From the NCBI RefSeq assembly GCF_029277985.1, contig NZ_CP119546.1, forward strand, positions 3,906,001 through 3,970,000: a stretch of 64,000 bases of DNA, written 5' to 3'. The notes under the pieces were generated by a model, which was given only the letters and a program-made list of their open reading frames with translations, had not been told where the DNA came from and searched no databases. The DNA is from Providencia stuartii (GTDB taxonomy: Bacteria; Pseudomonadota; Gammaproteobacteria; Enterobacterales; Enterobacteriaceae). This document shows, piece after piece, positions 1-8,389 of the stretch. The first letter of the stretch is position 1. Each line of letters begins with the position of its first letter. The position numbers and the translations under genes were made by a program.

Positions 1-168
1 GCCATTAATTTTATTTTTTAAGTTATGGTTTTTAAATAAGTTATTAACTGAAGTTATACCAAGAGAAAAATCTTTTCCGGTACTGGTTTCCGCTTTTGCT
101 TTTTCACTTGAAAGCAAATGATAACGACAATCCAAGTATGGAATGTGATTGATAAATTTTAAATACAT
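1..168 (-). CDS. Partial hypothetical protein, N-terminus only
   Basis: An open frame starts at an ATG at 168 on the minus strand and stays open for 56 codons to the window edge. A GGAG-type ribosome site lies just upstream (around 175-180). The visible product begins MYLKFINHIPYLDC and shows no signal peptide, membrane segment or motif that I recognise. The divergent spacing from the next gene fits a real start. The rest of the gene lies outside the window, so no function can be proposed. Confidence 0.5.
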   Translation of the reverse strand, partial: MYLKFINHIPYLDCRYHLLSSEKAKAETSTGKDFSLGITSVNNLFKNHNLKNKING

Positions 169-380
169 AGAGTTTCTCCGTTGAAAAAATAATATTCAAC
201 ATAAAACTATTTTATAAATATATAAAAAATCGATTTTCTCTTTTTTTATATCATTTTTAATAACGACCATTCAAAATATTTGAATAGTTTGAGCAAAAGA
301 ACCTCATTGTATTTATACTTAATCTTATCTAAGCTAAATTCCATAGGTTTTTTATTCTTAACGGTATGAGCAGGTATAAT

Positions 381-659
381 ATGAACAACATCCAATCTGA
401 CCATCACAGCTTTTTTATCTTATCGGATGATAAAAAAAATCGTCTTGCTGAGATTACCTTTGTCTATACCGGAGACGAACTCGCGATTATTGACCATACC
501 GTCGTTGATGAACGTTTAAAAGGACAAGGAATAGCTAAACAGTTAGTCGCAAAAGTGGTTGAAAGAATGCGTTCTGAAAAGCGTAAAATTATTCCATTAT
601 GCCCATTCGCCAAAGCGATATTTGATAAAACGCCTGAGTATCAAGATATCCGTCACTAA
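381..659 (+). CDS. Small GNAT-family N-acetyltransferase (YjdJ-like)
   Basis: The product is about 92 residues, the size of the minimal GNAT proteins of the YjdJ type. The acetyl-CoA binding signature is visible as the segment GQGIAKQLV in the middle, after a beta-rich part (EITFVYTG) and a VDERLKG turn. Such proteins are taken to be acetyltransferases, but their substrates are generally unknown. I chose the ATG at 381 because an AGCAGG motif sits six bases before it; an in-frame ATG at 366 would add five residues with no clear ribosome site. The pirin gene follows on the same strand after 40 bases, so the two may be co-transcribed. Confidence 0.75.
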   Translation: MNNIQSDHHSFFILSDDKKNRLAEITFVYTGDELAIIDHTVVDERLKGQGIAKQLVAKVVERMRSEKRKIIPLCPFAKAIFDKTPEYQDIRH

Positions 660-699
660 ATCTTATCTATTTGCCAATATTCCTAAAGAAGAGGTGCAA

Positions 700-1593
700 A
701 TGAGTATCACAAATGAATATAACCCACAACCGTTCCTACATATTCATGCACGCATTAAAGATGTTGGCGGGATCCCTGTCGCGAGAGTTTTACCGACCAA
801 ACAGCGGCGTTTAATTGGTGCTTGGTGCTTTCTCGATCATGCGGGTCCGACGGTATTTAAAGGTGATGCAGATGGTATGCGCGTCGCCCCTCACCCACAT
901 ACCGCACTGCAAACCTTTACTTGGATGCTTGAAGGCGAAATTCTACATCGAGACAGTTTAGGCTACGAACAAGTGATCCGCCCAGGCCAAGTTAATTTGA
1001 TGACCGCCGGTAAAGGCATTAGCCATTCTGAAGATACCTATGGCGACAACCGCCATTTACATGCGGTGCAGCTATGGATAGCACTGCCAGCAGCAATGAA
1101 AGATATGCCACCTCGCTTTGACCACTACCCTACTTTGCCTAAATGGTCAGTTGGAGATATTACATATCAATTACTCGTTGGGGAGTACGATACTTATAAA
1201 GCACCGACATTATCGTTTTCTTCTTTAGTAGGCTTAGATATCACAACCCACAGTAACCACGCATTGTCATTAACACTACGCCCTGATTTTGAATACGGTA
1301 TTTTCATTATTGAAGGTGATGCCATTATTGGTTCCCAGCATAGCCATCGCAATGAATTAATTTATTTAGGTAAAGGCCTGACTCAAGTCTCACTACAACT
1401 TTCAGCAAATAGTCATATTCTGTTATTAGGTGGAGAGCCACTTAATGAGTCTATTTTAATGTGGTGGAATTTTATTGGACGGACCAAAGAAGAAATTACG
1501 TCTGCTATTACAGAATGGAATCTAGGCGATTCTCGATTTGGTAAGGTCATTAACGACGATCGAGAACCCACTCTTTCTCCGCTAATGCCATGA
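700..1593 (+). CDS. Pirin family protein
   Basis: A 297-residue double-cupin protein of the pirin family. The metal-binding set of the N-terminal cupin is intact: His65 and His67 in PHPH, then His109 and Glu111 in GISHSED, matching the iron ligands described for pirins. Some bacterial pirins have quercetin 2,3-dioxygenase activity and others modulate metabolic enzymes; which applies here cannot be read from sequence. I set the start at the ATG at 700, preceded by GAAGAGG; the longer frame from 559 overlaps the GNAT gene and its extra residues do not look like pirin. A hairpin follows the gene at 1654-1682. Confidence 0.88.
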   Translation: MSITNEYNPQPFLHIHARIKDVGGIPVARVLPTKQRRLIGAWCFLDHAGPTVFKGDADGMRVAPHPHTALQTFTWMLEGEILHRDSLGYEQVIRPGQVNLMTAGKGISHSEDTYGDNRHLHAVQLWIALPAAMKDMPPRFDHYPTLPKWSVGDITYQLLVGEYDTYKAPTLSFSSLVGLDITTHSNHALSLTLRPDFEYGIFIIEGDAIIGSQHSHRNELIYLGKGLTQVSLQLSANSHILLLGGEPLNESILMWWNFIGRTKEEITSAITEWNLGDSRFGKVINDDREPTLSPLMP

Positions 1594-1650
1594 GTAAATC
1601 ATCATTTCCTGTAATATGAGTGGCTGTTCAGCTATTTTTATTGGCTAGAT

Positions 1651-1685
1651 AAAAAAGGTAGCCATAAACTCTGGCTACCTTTGCG
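1651..1685. terminator. Bidirectional terminator between pirin and abgT-like gene
   Basis: Arms AAAGGTAGCC (1654-1663) and GGCTACCTTT (1673-1682) form a ten-pair stem with a nine-base loop. The A run at 1651-1656 gives a U tract for transcripts coming from the minus-strand transporter; the T run on the plus side is short. It sits between two convergent genes. Confidence 0.75.
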
Positions 1686-1695
1686 TTAATCACTA

Positions 1696-3267
1696 TTAGC
1701 TACCAGGTGTAAAATAAATCGGGGAGCCTGGCCCTACAGGTAATCCAAGTACAAATACCCAGATAACAAAGAATAATGACCAGCCAATAAAGAAGATGAT
1801 TGAGTAAGGCAGCATCATTGAAACGAGTGTACCGATACCTGCATCTTTCTTATATTTGACCACGATAGCCATAATCAAGCCGAAATAACTCATCATTGGT
1901 GTGATAATATTTGTGACTGAATCACCAATACGATATGCCGCTTGGATGGTTTCTGGTGCATAGCCTGCTAGCATTAGCATTGGGACGAAAATCGGTGCAG
2001 TGACAGCCCATTGCGCTGAAGCAGAACCAATCATTAAGTTAATAAAGGCACAGATAATAATAAAACCAATAAACAGAACTCCACCATGTAAATCGATGCT
2101 GTTTAAGAAGTTAGCGCCTTTTACCGCGACAACTTGCCCAATATTGGTCCAACCAAAAAATGCCACAAACTGTGCCGCAAAGAAAATAATCACCAAATAC
2201 AACCCGAGCGTACTCATTGCATTTGCCATTGCATCGACGACATCTTTATCAGAGCGCATCGTTTTTGCAACATAACCATAAACAATGCCCGGCACCGCAA
2301 AGAAGATAAAAATAAAGACCACGATAGATTTTAAAAAGGGCGAATTACTGACTAAGCCTGTTTCTTGGTTACGCAAAATACCATTTTCAGGCACGACCAT
2401 GAGTGCTAATAGCGCCGCTAATCCCCAAAATGTCACGGATGCCCAAAATAGTGCTTTTTTCTCAAGAGGTGTGACTTCAGCATCGGCACGTAATTTATCT
2501 TCATCTTCGTCGACCCCGCCGCCTTGGTATGGCCCTAATTGTGGCTCAACAATTTTCTCTGTAATGAAGTAACCCAAAATAGTGATCAAGAATGTACTGG
2601 CAAACATAAAATACCAGTTAGCTTCAGCCCCTACGGTATATGTAGGATCAATAATTTGTGCTGCTTGTTGTGTAATACCTGATAATAATGGGTCAACTGT
2701 GCCTAATAGCAAGTTTGCAGAGTATCCGCCAGAAACCCCAGCAAAGGCTGCTGCAAGTCCTGCAAGAGGATGACGGCCTAATGAGTGGAAAATAATGGCC
2801 GCAAGAGGTATTAACACGACATAGCCTAACTCAGCTGCGGTGTTTGACATAATACCAGCAAAAACAATCGCCATTGTTGTTAGTTTACGTGGTGCTTTGA
2901 TGACCACTAAACGCATAGCTGCCGATAAAAGCCCTGCTCGTTCCGCGATACCAACCCCTAATAAAGCAACAAGAACAGTACCTAACGGCGCAAAACCAGT
3001 AAAGTTGCTAACAACATTTGAAAGAATTTTACGAATACCTTCGGCATCTAATAGGCTGACAACATGAATAATGCCATCTGCGGCACGGCCTTTTGCCCCT
3101 TCAGGACGGGGATCAGCCACACTAATACCAAAATATTGTCCGACTGCTGATGAGACCAATAAAATTGCAGTTAAAATAATGAATAAAATGACTGGGTGAG
3201 GCAATGCATTACCTAGCCATTCTACTGTGCGTAGAAAGCGGCTCCCATCTTGTTTTTTTTGTTCCAT
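1696..3267 (-). CDS. abgT: AbgT family transporter (p-aminobenzoyl-glutamate type)
   Basis: A 523-residue polytopic membrane protein that aligns by eye with E. coli AbgT along most of its length: an N-terminal GNALPHPVILF segment, the FSGFAPLGT motif, the ELGYVVLIPLAAIIF loop, and a C-terminal block ending in LPVGPG. AbgT imports p-aminobenzoyl-glutamate, a folate breakdown product; some family members such as MtrF and YdaH have been reported to export sulfonamides, so direction and substrate are uncertain. There is no abgA/abgB hydrolase gene beside it, unlike the E. coli abg operon. The start ATG at 3267 has a good AAGGAG site. It appears monocistronic. Confidence 0.85.
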   Translation of the reverse strand: MEQKKQDGSRFLRTVEWLGNALPHPVILFIILTAILLVSSAVGQYFGISVADPRPEGAKGRAADGIIHVVSLLDAEGIRKILSNVVSNFTGFAPLGTVLVALLGVGIAERAGLLSAAMRLVVIKAPRKLTTMAIVFAGIMSNTAAELGYVVLIPLAAIIFHSLGRHPLAGLAAAFAGVSGGYSANLLLGTVDPLLSGITQQAAQIIDPTYTVGAEANWYFMFASTFLITILGYFITEKIVEPQLGPYQGGGVDEDEDKLRADAEVTPLEKKALFWASVTFWGLAALLALMVVPENGILRNQETGLVSNSPFLKSIVVFIFIFFAVPGIVYGYVAKTMRSDKDVVDAMANAMSTLGLYLVIIFFAAQFVAFFGWTNIGQVVAVKGANFLNSIDLHGGVLFIGFIIICAFINLMIGSASAQWAVTAPIFVPMLMLAGYAPETIQAAYRIGDSVTNIITPMMSYFGLIMAIVVKYKKDAGIGTLVSMMLPYSIIFFIGWSLFFVIWVFVLGLPVGPGSPIYFTPGS

Positions 3268-4010
3268 ATTTTCTCCTTATAAACAAGAGAAATGGACATT
3301 ACACAATGTTTTGTGCTTTAGCTATTTTCAAAAATATAACGCTAACCTAACAAAACATTTATTTTTAGTTTTTAACGTTAATTAAACACAAATAAAATCA
3401 CAAAACACAGTATAAAAATACAAGATTACTTAAATATTTAAATAAATAACGCATTAAGTTAAAAATAACGATAATTAGTGAAAATGTGGTTCAGATAACA
3501 GTTTTAAGCGGTTTTCTCGGTGACTGAAAGCATTTTTCAGTTAAAAATAGAATAGTTTTCAGTATTTTCACTACAAACTAGATACGAAATATCCGTATCT
3601 ACAACAAGATTTTCCCTACTAATTACAAAAAGAATAATAAACTAAGTTATCTTTTTTATGCCCGATTTTTGCTATCATGCCATCACTTTCAGATACTCTC
3701 TCATTTTTGAAATCTCGAATAATCTTCTATTGCTGCAAGTTTTCATTTCAATGCCGTTATCTATTTAAATATTAATTTAAGTTGAATCTATTTTAGCATG
3801 ATTAAAACCATCAATATTTCATCTTCATCCTGAATATGATTGCTCAATGAGAAAAAGTGCAATTATCACACATATTTATTAACATATTTATTATATTATC
3901 CGTTATCTACTTTTAATCTCACGCAATTAATTATGACATCGAATCATTAATTTAGACGATGAAATTAATAAATATTAGCGCTAATATTAATAAAAACCAG
4001 CCACAACAGC
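3268..4010. other. AT-rich intergenic region
   Basis: No gene of credible length is seen between the AbgT-like gene and the end of fimbrial operon 1. The stretch is strongly AT-rich and should hold the transporter promoter near 3270-3400. The only structure I would name is the 18-base palindrome at 3971-3988, listed separately. Confidence 0.6.
3971..3988. terminator. 18-base perfect palindrome after the adhesin gene
   Basis: AATATTAGC at 3971-3979 is followed at once by its reverse complement GCTAATATT at 3980-3988. It lies 22 bases past the stop of the adhesin gene. Read on the minus strand it is followed by TTATT, so it may fold as a weak terminator of fimbrial operon 1. A protein-binding palindrome is the alternative. 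Confidence 0.45.
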
Positions 4011-4868
4011 TTATAATGCATCTAATACTAAAATACCATTTGCCTTTGATACCCCAGATTTTGTTGCGCTACCTTTTAGTTTAGCGTTAACGGCTATTGT
4101 ACTATTGACTAAGTTATTAAGTGAAATTCCAGCACCATTCGCGTTCACTTGAATACCATTTAATGATACTTGTGCAGAAACACCGTTTCCGAAATTCAAC
4201 AGCCCATTTGTAGCATTACTCGCCGTCAACCTTAATTGATAGTTTCGAGCAGTGCCAGAAGTACAGGAAATATTCAGACGAGTACTTTTTTCAAGCCCTT
4301 CAGCTTTTAAACTCGATGAGGAATAATTAAGATTTAAGTTCTGGCTATTTAAACTACATGAACTTAACCTATTTGGTCCCCCTTTAGACTGACCACCACT
4401 ATTCGAAAAATAGATTAAGTATGTTTTATTCACCTTGTCAAAACAATTAATCCCAACCGACACATTATTCTCATCCCAAGGTAACCATTTTGAAGGTATT
4501 CTATTGTCTGTTAATTGTAGTCTCATACCGCCATTAAACACTTTACTGGCCCAGTTTAAACCAGCCATATGACTCAGCGCCTGACCATCACAATTAATAT
4601 TATAACTTTCATAACTAACCCGATTACCTAAGGGATCAAAACCTTGATCATCAAGAAGCGTTGGTTCTACGCTCACTCTAGCACGATCGTTATGTATTTC
4701 TTGCGAGCACTCAGCTGTTTTACAGTCAGTAAATCTAACAATATGATAGGTGACTAATCCTTCCGCCCAGACCGTCATGAATGGTGCGGTTTTTTGTTCG
4801 GCCGTAACCGTGAAGTCAGCAAATGAACTCAAAGGCACACACGCTAATAGTAAGGGAAAAATTCTCAT
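4011..4868 (-). CDS. Fimbrial tip adhesin, MrpH-like
   Basis: A 285-residue protein with a signal peptide (cut after SSFA near residue 17) and a two-part layout: a Cys- and Trp-containing N-terminal half (to about residue 165) and a C-terminal pilin-like half with a CSLNSQ strand and many Asn/Ser residues. Size, last position in the operon and layout match MrpH, the tip adhesin of Proteus MR/P fimbriae; I infer rather than prove this. MrpH binds zinc through histidines; a few histidines are present in the N-terminal half here but I cannot place them on a structure. An AGGA site precedes the ATG. A 264-base gap separates it from the preceding pilin, unusual within this operon. Confidence 0.65.
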   Translation of the reverse strand: MRIFPLLLACVPLSSFADFTVTAEQKTAPFMTVWAEGLVTYHIVRFTDCKTAECSQEIHNDRARVSVEPTLLDDQGFDPLGNRVSYESYNINCDGQALSHMAGLNWASKVFNGGMRLQLTDNRIPSKWLPWDENNVSVGINCFDKVNKTYLIYFSNSGGQSKGGPNRLSSCSLNSQNLNLNYSSSSLKAEGLEKSTRLNISCTSGTARNYQLRLTASNATNGLLNFGNGVSAQVSLNGIQVNANGAGISLNNLVNSTIAVNAKLKGSATKSGVSKANGILVLDAL

Positions 4869-5132
4869 ATATATCCTATTAAAAACATTATACTTTTTAT
4901 AAACTATAACTCATTTTTCATGTGGAAATTAAAACTAAAACTTATTATGATTTTTATCATTCATTAAAAAGCAAAACCAAATTATCTGCTTTAGAATTTG
5001 ATACATTAGCTTTAGCAATAAATATAACTGTCTTCATAATTGATTGAGACATTCAATTCTTTAAGTTAGCTCATAAATTTTGTTTTATTAAACAAACCCT
5101 ATTCGCGCTTAATTCACTAAATGAGCCAATTT

Positions 5133-5675
5133 TCATTCATACTCTAAAACAAATTTTGTTGTTACATAGAATTCACCTCTACCTATTTTTTTTGTTAATA
5201 GTGCATTGGGTTCACCTTGTATATACGCTTTTAAATTTAAATCATTGCCATTTCCAGTGTGAAGGTTCTGTATATAGCTATGTACCTTATTTAAGATAAT
5301 AGGCGTTCCATTTTCAGTTTCTAATCCAATAGCTATCCCACTAGCTTGACTACCGCGATCTAATGCTAATAAACCTGGAAGCGCTAAATTTTCATTTCCG
5401 GTAAACGTTACTCTCACTTCTTTTCCCAATACTAAATCACAATTAATTAAACGGATCGTAAAAGGCTGACTATGTGTTCGTGTATTAAGATATAAATATT
5501 TATCAACAACAGTGCCAAAATCTAACTCAATATTTTCATCTCCAGGATAAACTTCACAAGCATCTTCAACCAAAACGCCATCAAATTGTACCGTTTCCGC
5601 TTGTGATACCCCTGAAAAGTTCAACAAATAACCAACGAAAATAAAAGAGCATAATCGGCATAGCCTATAGCTCAT
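5133..5675 (-). CDS. Minor fimbrial subunit, MrpG-like
   Basis: A pilin of about 180 residues with a hydrophobic signal ending GVSQA, the FDGVLVEDACEV strand with the conserved first cysteine, the second cysteine in LINCDLVL, and a C-terminal aromatic beta-strand (FVLEYE) expected for donor-strand exchange. It is the penultimate gene, next to the adhesin, so an adaptor position is plausible. I chose the ATG at 5675; a TTG at 5711 would add 12 residues and overlap the preceding gene. The ribosome site is weak (AAAGAAT), consistent with coupling to the upstream gene. Confidence 0.8.
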   Translation of the reverse strand: MSYRLCRLCSFIFVGYLLNFSGVSQAETVQFDGVLVEDACEVYPGDENIELDFGTVVDKYLYLNTRTHSQPFTIRLINCDLVLGKEVRVTFTGNENLALPGLLALDRGSQASGIAIGLETENGTPIILNKVHSYIQNLHTGNGNDLNLKAYIQGEPNALLTKKIGRGEFYVTTKFVLEYE

Positions 5676-5697
5676 ATTCTTTGTTTTAAAAATTAAT

Positions 5698-6201
5698 TTA
5701 TTGAAAATCAATGGTCAATGCTCCTGTTGCCGTAAAATCATCCCCTATAAGCTCTGTGCCCGCGAGTTTAATAGGCACCGCAGATAATTTTGGGGGGGCC
5801 GCTGGGTTAATCGAAAATGCTTTATTCAACTCTAATGCCTGACCATCCTTTTGAATTTGCAAACCGAATTTACCATTATTTAAAGCGCTGACCGTTCGCA
5901 ATGTCGCCTTATCAAACCCATTTCCAGCTTGAGTACCACTAAATGTTAGTGTGACATCCCAAGGTTGATTTAAATCACCTAGACAGTCCAATTGGTAAGG
6001 AATCTCTTGTTTAAACCTATCACCGTCAACTTTACGTACTCCCACCTTACCAAATGACACCTGTATTGGTTTATTTTGGTTAAGCTGACACACAGGAGGA
6101 ATAATTAAAGTGCCGTCAAATACCCAATTTGCCTGAGCGGATTGTCCGGCTAACATCAACATGTCAAACACAATAAAACAGATGACTGCGAATCGTTTCA
6201 T
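5698..6201 (-). CDS. Minor fimbrial subunit, tandem member 4
   Basis: A 167-residue pilin: signal peptide ending QSAQA, then WVFDGTLIIPPVCQLNQ, in which the PPxC motif is shared with the three preceding genes. A second cysteine follows in YQLDCLGD, and the C-terminus ends in LTIDFQ. Its ATG at 6201 overlaps the previous stop by four bases (ATGA), indicating translational coupling. It is the most divergent of four tandem relatives, which probably arose by duplication of an MrpF-type minor pilin. Confidence 0.8.
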   Translation of the reverse strand: MKRFAVICFIVFDMLMLAGQSAQANWVFDGTLIIPPVCQLNQNKPIQVSFGKVGVRKVDGDRFKQEIPYQLDCLGDLNQPWDVTLTFSGTQAGNGFDKATLRTVSALNNGKFGLQIQKDGQALELNKAFSINPAAPPKLSAVPIKLAGTELIGDDFTATGALTIDFQ

Positions 6202-6686
6202 TGATAATCCACCTTCAAGGTTGCAAGTGCCGTAAAATGACCACCGTCTGTGTTGCTGTAATTAGCAGTGCTATTCTTTATTGGCGCGACTTTTAAAGAA
6301 GGTAGTGCACTGTACGTAAATTTAACGGGTTGATTTATCGCTTGCCGAGAACCATTAATATAAAACACTATGCCTAATTTACTATTTGATGTTTTCAATG
6401 CCCCATTACTATTAAAAGTTGTTTGCTCACCTTTCAACGTTAATGTCAGATTGTTTTTAGCTAATTCTGAACAGGTCAGGCTTAACGGCAAATCCTGTAA
6501 ATAATGCGTTCCATCTATCCGAGTTAATAAAATATCGCCAAAATGAATTGATTCTTGGTTATTATTATTCAAGATGCATTCTGGGGGAGTGACGATAAGA
6601 TTTCCACGTAGGTTGACATTTACCCCTAAAACCGGAGCAGTACCGACAAAATATAATATTGCCAACCACCAACCTGGGTATTTCAT
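6198..6686 (-). CDS. Minor fimbrial subunit, tandem member 3
   Basis: A 162-residue exported pilin. After a signal peptide ending near PVLG comes VNLRGNLIVTPPECILNNN, with the PPEC motif, then LTCSELAKNNLTLTLKG around the second cysteine, the KLGIVFYINGSR strand and a C-terminal LKVDYQ donor strand. The same blocks occur in the genes before it (LGIAIYQDNTR, LGIAIYRDSTR), showing close paralogy. A strong AAGGAG site precedes its ATG, nine bases after the preceding stop. Confidence 0.82.
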   Translation of the reverse strand: MKYPGWWLAILYFVGTAPVLGVNVNLRGNLIVTPPECILNNNNQESIHFGDILLTRIDGTHYLQDLPLSLTCSELAKNNLTLTLKGEQTTFNSNGALKTSNSKLGIVFYINGSRQAINQPVKFTYSALPSLKVAPIKNSTANYSNTDGGHFTALATLKVDYQ

Positions 6687-6695
6687 ATTTTCTCC

Positions 6696-7192
6696 TTAAC
6701 GATAATCGACCAACATGGTTAATATGCCACTAAAATTACCGCCATCGGTTAACACACTACCAATTGGTTTCACTGGGATCGCATATAAAGAGGGCATTGT
6801 TCCTTTATAAGTAAAATTCAATACGGCTCCGTTATTCAAACGGGTATTATCCTGATATATCGCAATTCCCAAATTTGTTAGGTTGGTCTTTATGACATTC
6901 TGCCCATTAATCGTGGTTGCATTCCATCCCAACGTCATTTTCACCGCATTGCTATAAATGTTGATACAATTTAATTCATATTCAATCTTTGTACGTTTAT
7001 AGCTGCTATTATCAATCAAGGTTTCGTGTATATTGCCAAAATCCACATCCGTTGTGCTTCCTCCATTAATCGTGCATTCTGGCGGTGTGACCACTAATGT
7101 GCCATCAAAATTAACGGTCAAAGCATGAGATAATACAGGGTGGAGACCTACAAATAAGCCTATCCCAAGCCAATAGATTATATGTTTTTCAT
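6696..7192 (-). CDS. Minor fimbrial subunit, tandem member 2, frameshifted signal peptide
   Basis: The pilin body (from LTVNFDGTLVVTPPECTIN to LVDYR) is intact and closely resembles its neighbours. A proper ATG at 7192, preceded by AAGGA at six bases, reads only M-K-N-I and then stops. Adding one base to the T5 tract at 7185-7189 (A5 in the gene) restores a perfect signal peptide, MKKHIIYWLGIGLFVG to LSHA, in frame with the pilin body. So the gene is off as written: it has lost one A, or the tract is variable, or the assembly is wrong. An ATG-less internal start near 7121 would give a product without export signal. Confidence 0.72.
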
Positions 7193-7206
7193 ACTCATTC
7201 CTTAAC

Positions 7207-7728
7207 CTATTGGTAATTTAAGGTCATTGTCATCACACCGGTAAACCTACCCGCATCCGTAAGCATTTTTCCTGTTGGTTTTGTAGGTACTGCATATAAT
7301 TGTGGCGATGAACCGTAGGTAAAATTAATGGCTGAATTATTTCTCACTCGAGTGCTATCACGATAAATGGCTATCCCTAAATCCGTTCGATTGGTTTTTA
7401 TTGTTGATTCACCATTTAGAGTTAATTCATTCCAAGACAGCGTCATAGTTAAATTGTTTTTTTCAAGCCCCGTACAAACAAGACCATAATTAATTGGCAT
7501 CCGCTTATAGCTCGTTCCATCGATAAGCCCTTGCTGTACTTCACCGAAACTAACCGACGTGGCCTGATTACCATTAAAAGTGCACTGAGGTGGCATCGTA
7601 ATTGTTAATGTCAAATTGAGATTAGCTGTATCCGCTTTAGCAAATATCATCACACTACTTAATAACAAAATAGTGACGAATAACCGCCGTTTTTTTAATG
7701 TATAGAGCCTAACATCTATTAATTGCAT
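7207..7728 (-). CDS. Minor fimbrial subunit, tandem member 1, MrpF-like
   Basis: A 173-residue pilin with a basic, hydrophobic signal (KKRRLFVTILLLSSVMIFAKA) and then the TITMPPQCTFNGN motif shared with the next three genes. A second cysteine lies in YGLVCTGLEKNNLTMTLSW, followed by DLGIAIYRDSTR and a C-terminal MTLNYQ strand. The ATG follows a GAGGA site placed between the previous stop and this start (twelve bases apart). It is the first of a block of four related minor subunits. Confidence 0.82.
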   Translation of the reverse strand: MQLIDVRLYTLKKRRLFVTILLLSSVMIFAKADTANLNLTLTITMPPQCTFNGNQATSVSFGEVQQGLIDGTSYKRMPINYGLVCTGLEKNNLTMTLSWNELTLNGESTIKTNRTDLGIAIYRDSTRVRNNSAINFTYGSSPQLYAVPTKPTGKMLTDAGRFTGVMTMTLNYQ

Positions 7729-7739
7729 CAGAATGTCCT

Positions 7740-8348
7740 CTATTCATAGCTCACTTGAAAACGGATCAATGCACGATAAGCACCAGACCTTAACTCTGCG
7801 GTTGTTCGTACTGGGGTTATATAGTAGGTCAATTGATTATGCCCTGAAGAAATCAACTGAGGGCGGCTGTATTGCCCCAATGTTATTGGGTTACGTTCAG
7901 CATCACTCAATCGCAATCCCATTCCTTTTGCGCCTAACACAGACACTAACTGCTCATCTTGGGCGTCCGTCGGTGCTAAAAAACGAATTTTCATCGCTGG
8001 CATATCTGGGCTCCATAAAACATTGCCCGCTTTATTGCGACTTCGGCTTTCCCCTCTTAAGCAATCTTCTAGCCGTAACTGTATGGCTATAGGAGTCCCC
8101 ATTTGACCCACTTTCTCTACTTGCCCCGTTCCTATCGTTCCTAAATCTACGGTTTGGTAAGTAGAAGGCATCGCCAGTCGGCAAGCACTTTCGGTTAACG
8201 CTCCCTGCACATATAACGCGCCATGAGCCCCATCCACATCCCAGTTATCCACCTTATCTAAGGTGCTCCCCAGAGCAGAACTCGTAAGTAAAATCCATCC
8301 TAAACAACTCAACGGCATACCCTGGAGAGTTCTATGAGCTACTGTCAT
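7740..8348 (-). CDS. Minor fimbrial subunit, MrpE-like
   Basis: A 202-residue pilin directly after the chaperone gene, where MR/P operons carry mrpE. It has a signal peptide ending at about SALG, a strand with the first cysteine (LTESACRLAMPS), the DLGTIGTGQ segment typical of P-pilus-type subunits, the second cysteine in LRLEDCLRGE, and a C-terminal FQVSYE donor strand. It is more divergent from the four tandem subunits than they are from one another. Role: minor subunit or adaptor of the fimbrial tip. Confidence 0.8.
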   Translation of the reverse strand: MTVAHRTLQGMPLSCLGWILLTSSALGSTLDKVDNWDVDGAHGALYVQGALTESACRLAMPSTYQTVDLGTIGTGQVEKVGQMGTPIAIQLRLEDCLRGESRSRNKAGNVLWSPDMPAMKIRFLAPTDAQDEQLVSVLGAKGMGLRLSDAERNPITLGQYSRPQLISSGHNQLTYYITPVRTTAELRSGAYRALIRFQVSYE

Positions 8349-8389
8349 GACGTTCCTCTGTTATCTAATCCGTTCTTAATCCGTCTGTC

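Noticed and set aside
2000..2572. Several plus-strand open frames opposite the AbgT-like gene
   Set aside because: They are antisense shadows of a real gene, lack ribosome sites and show no family resemblance.
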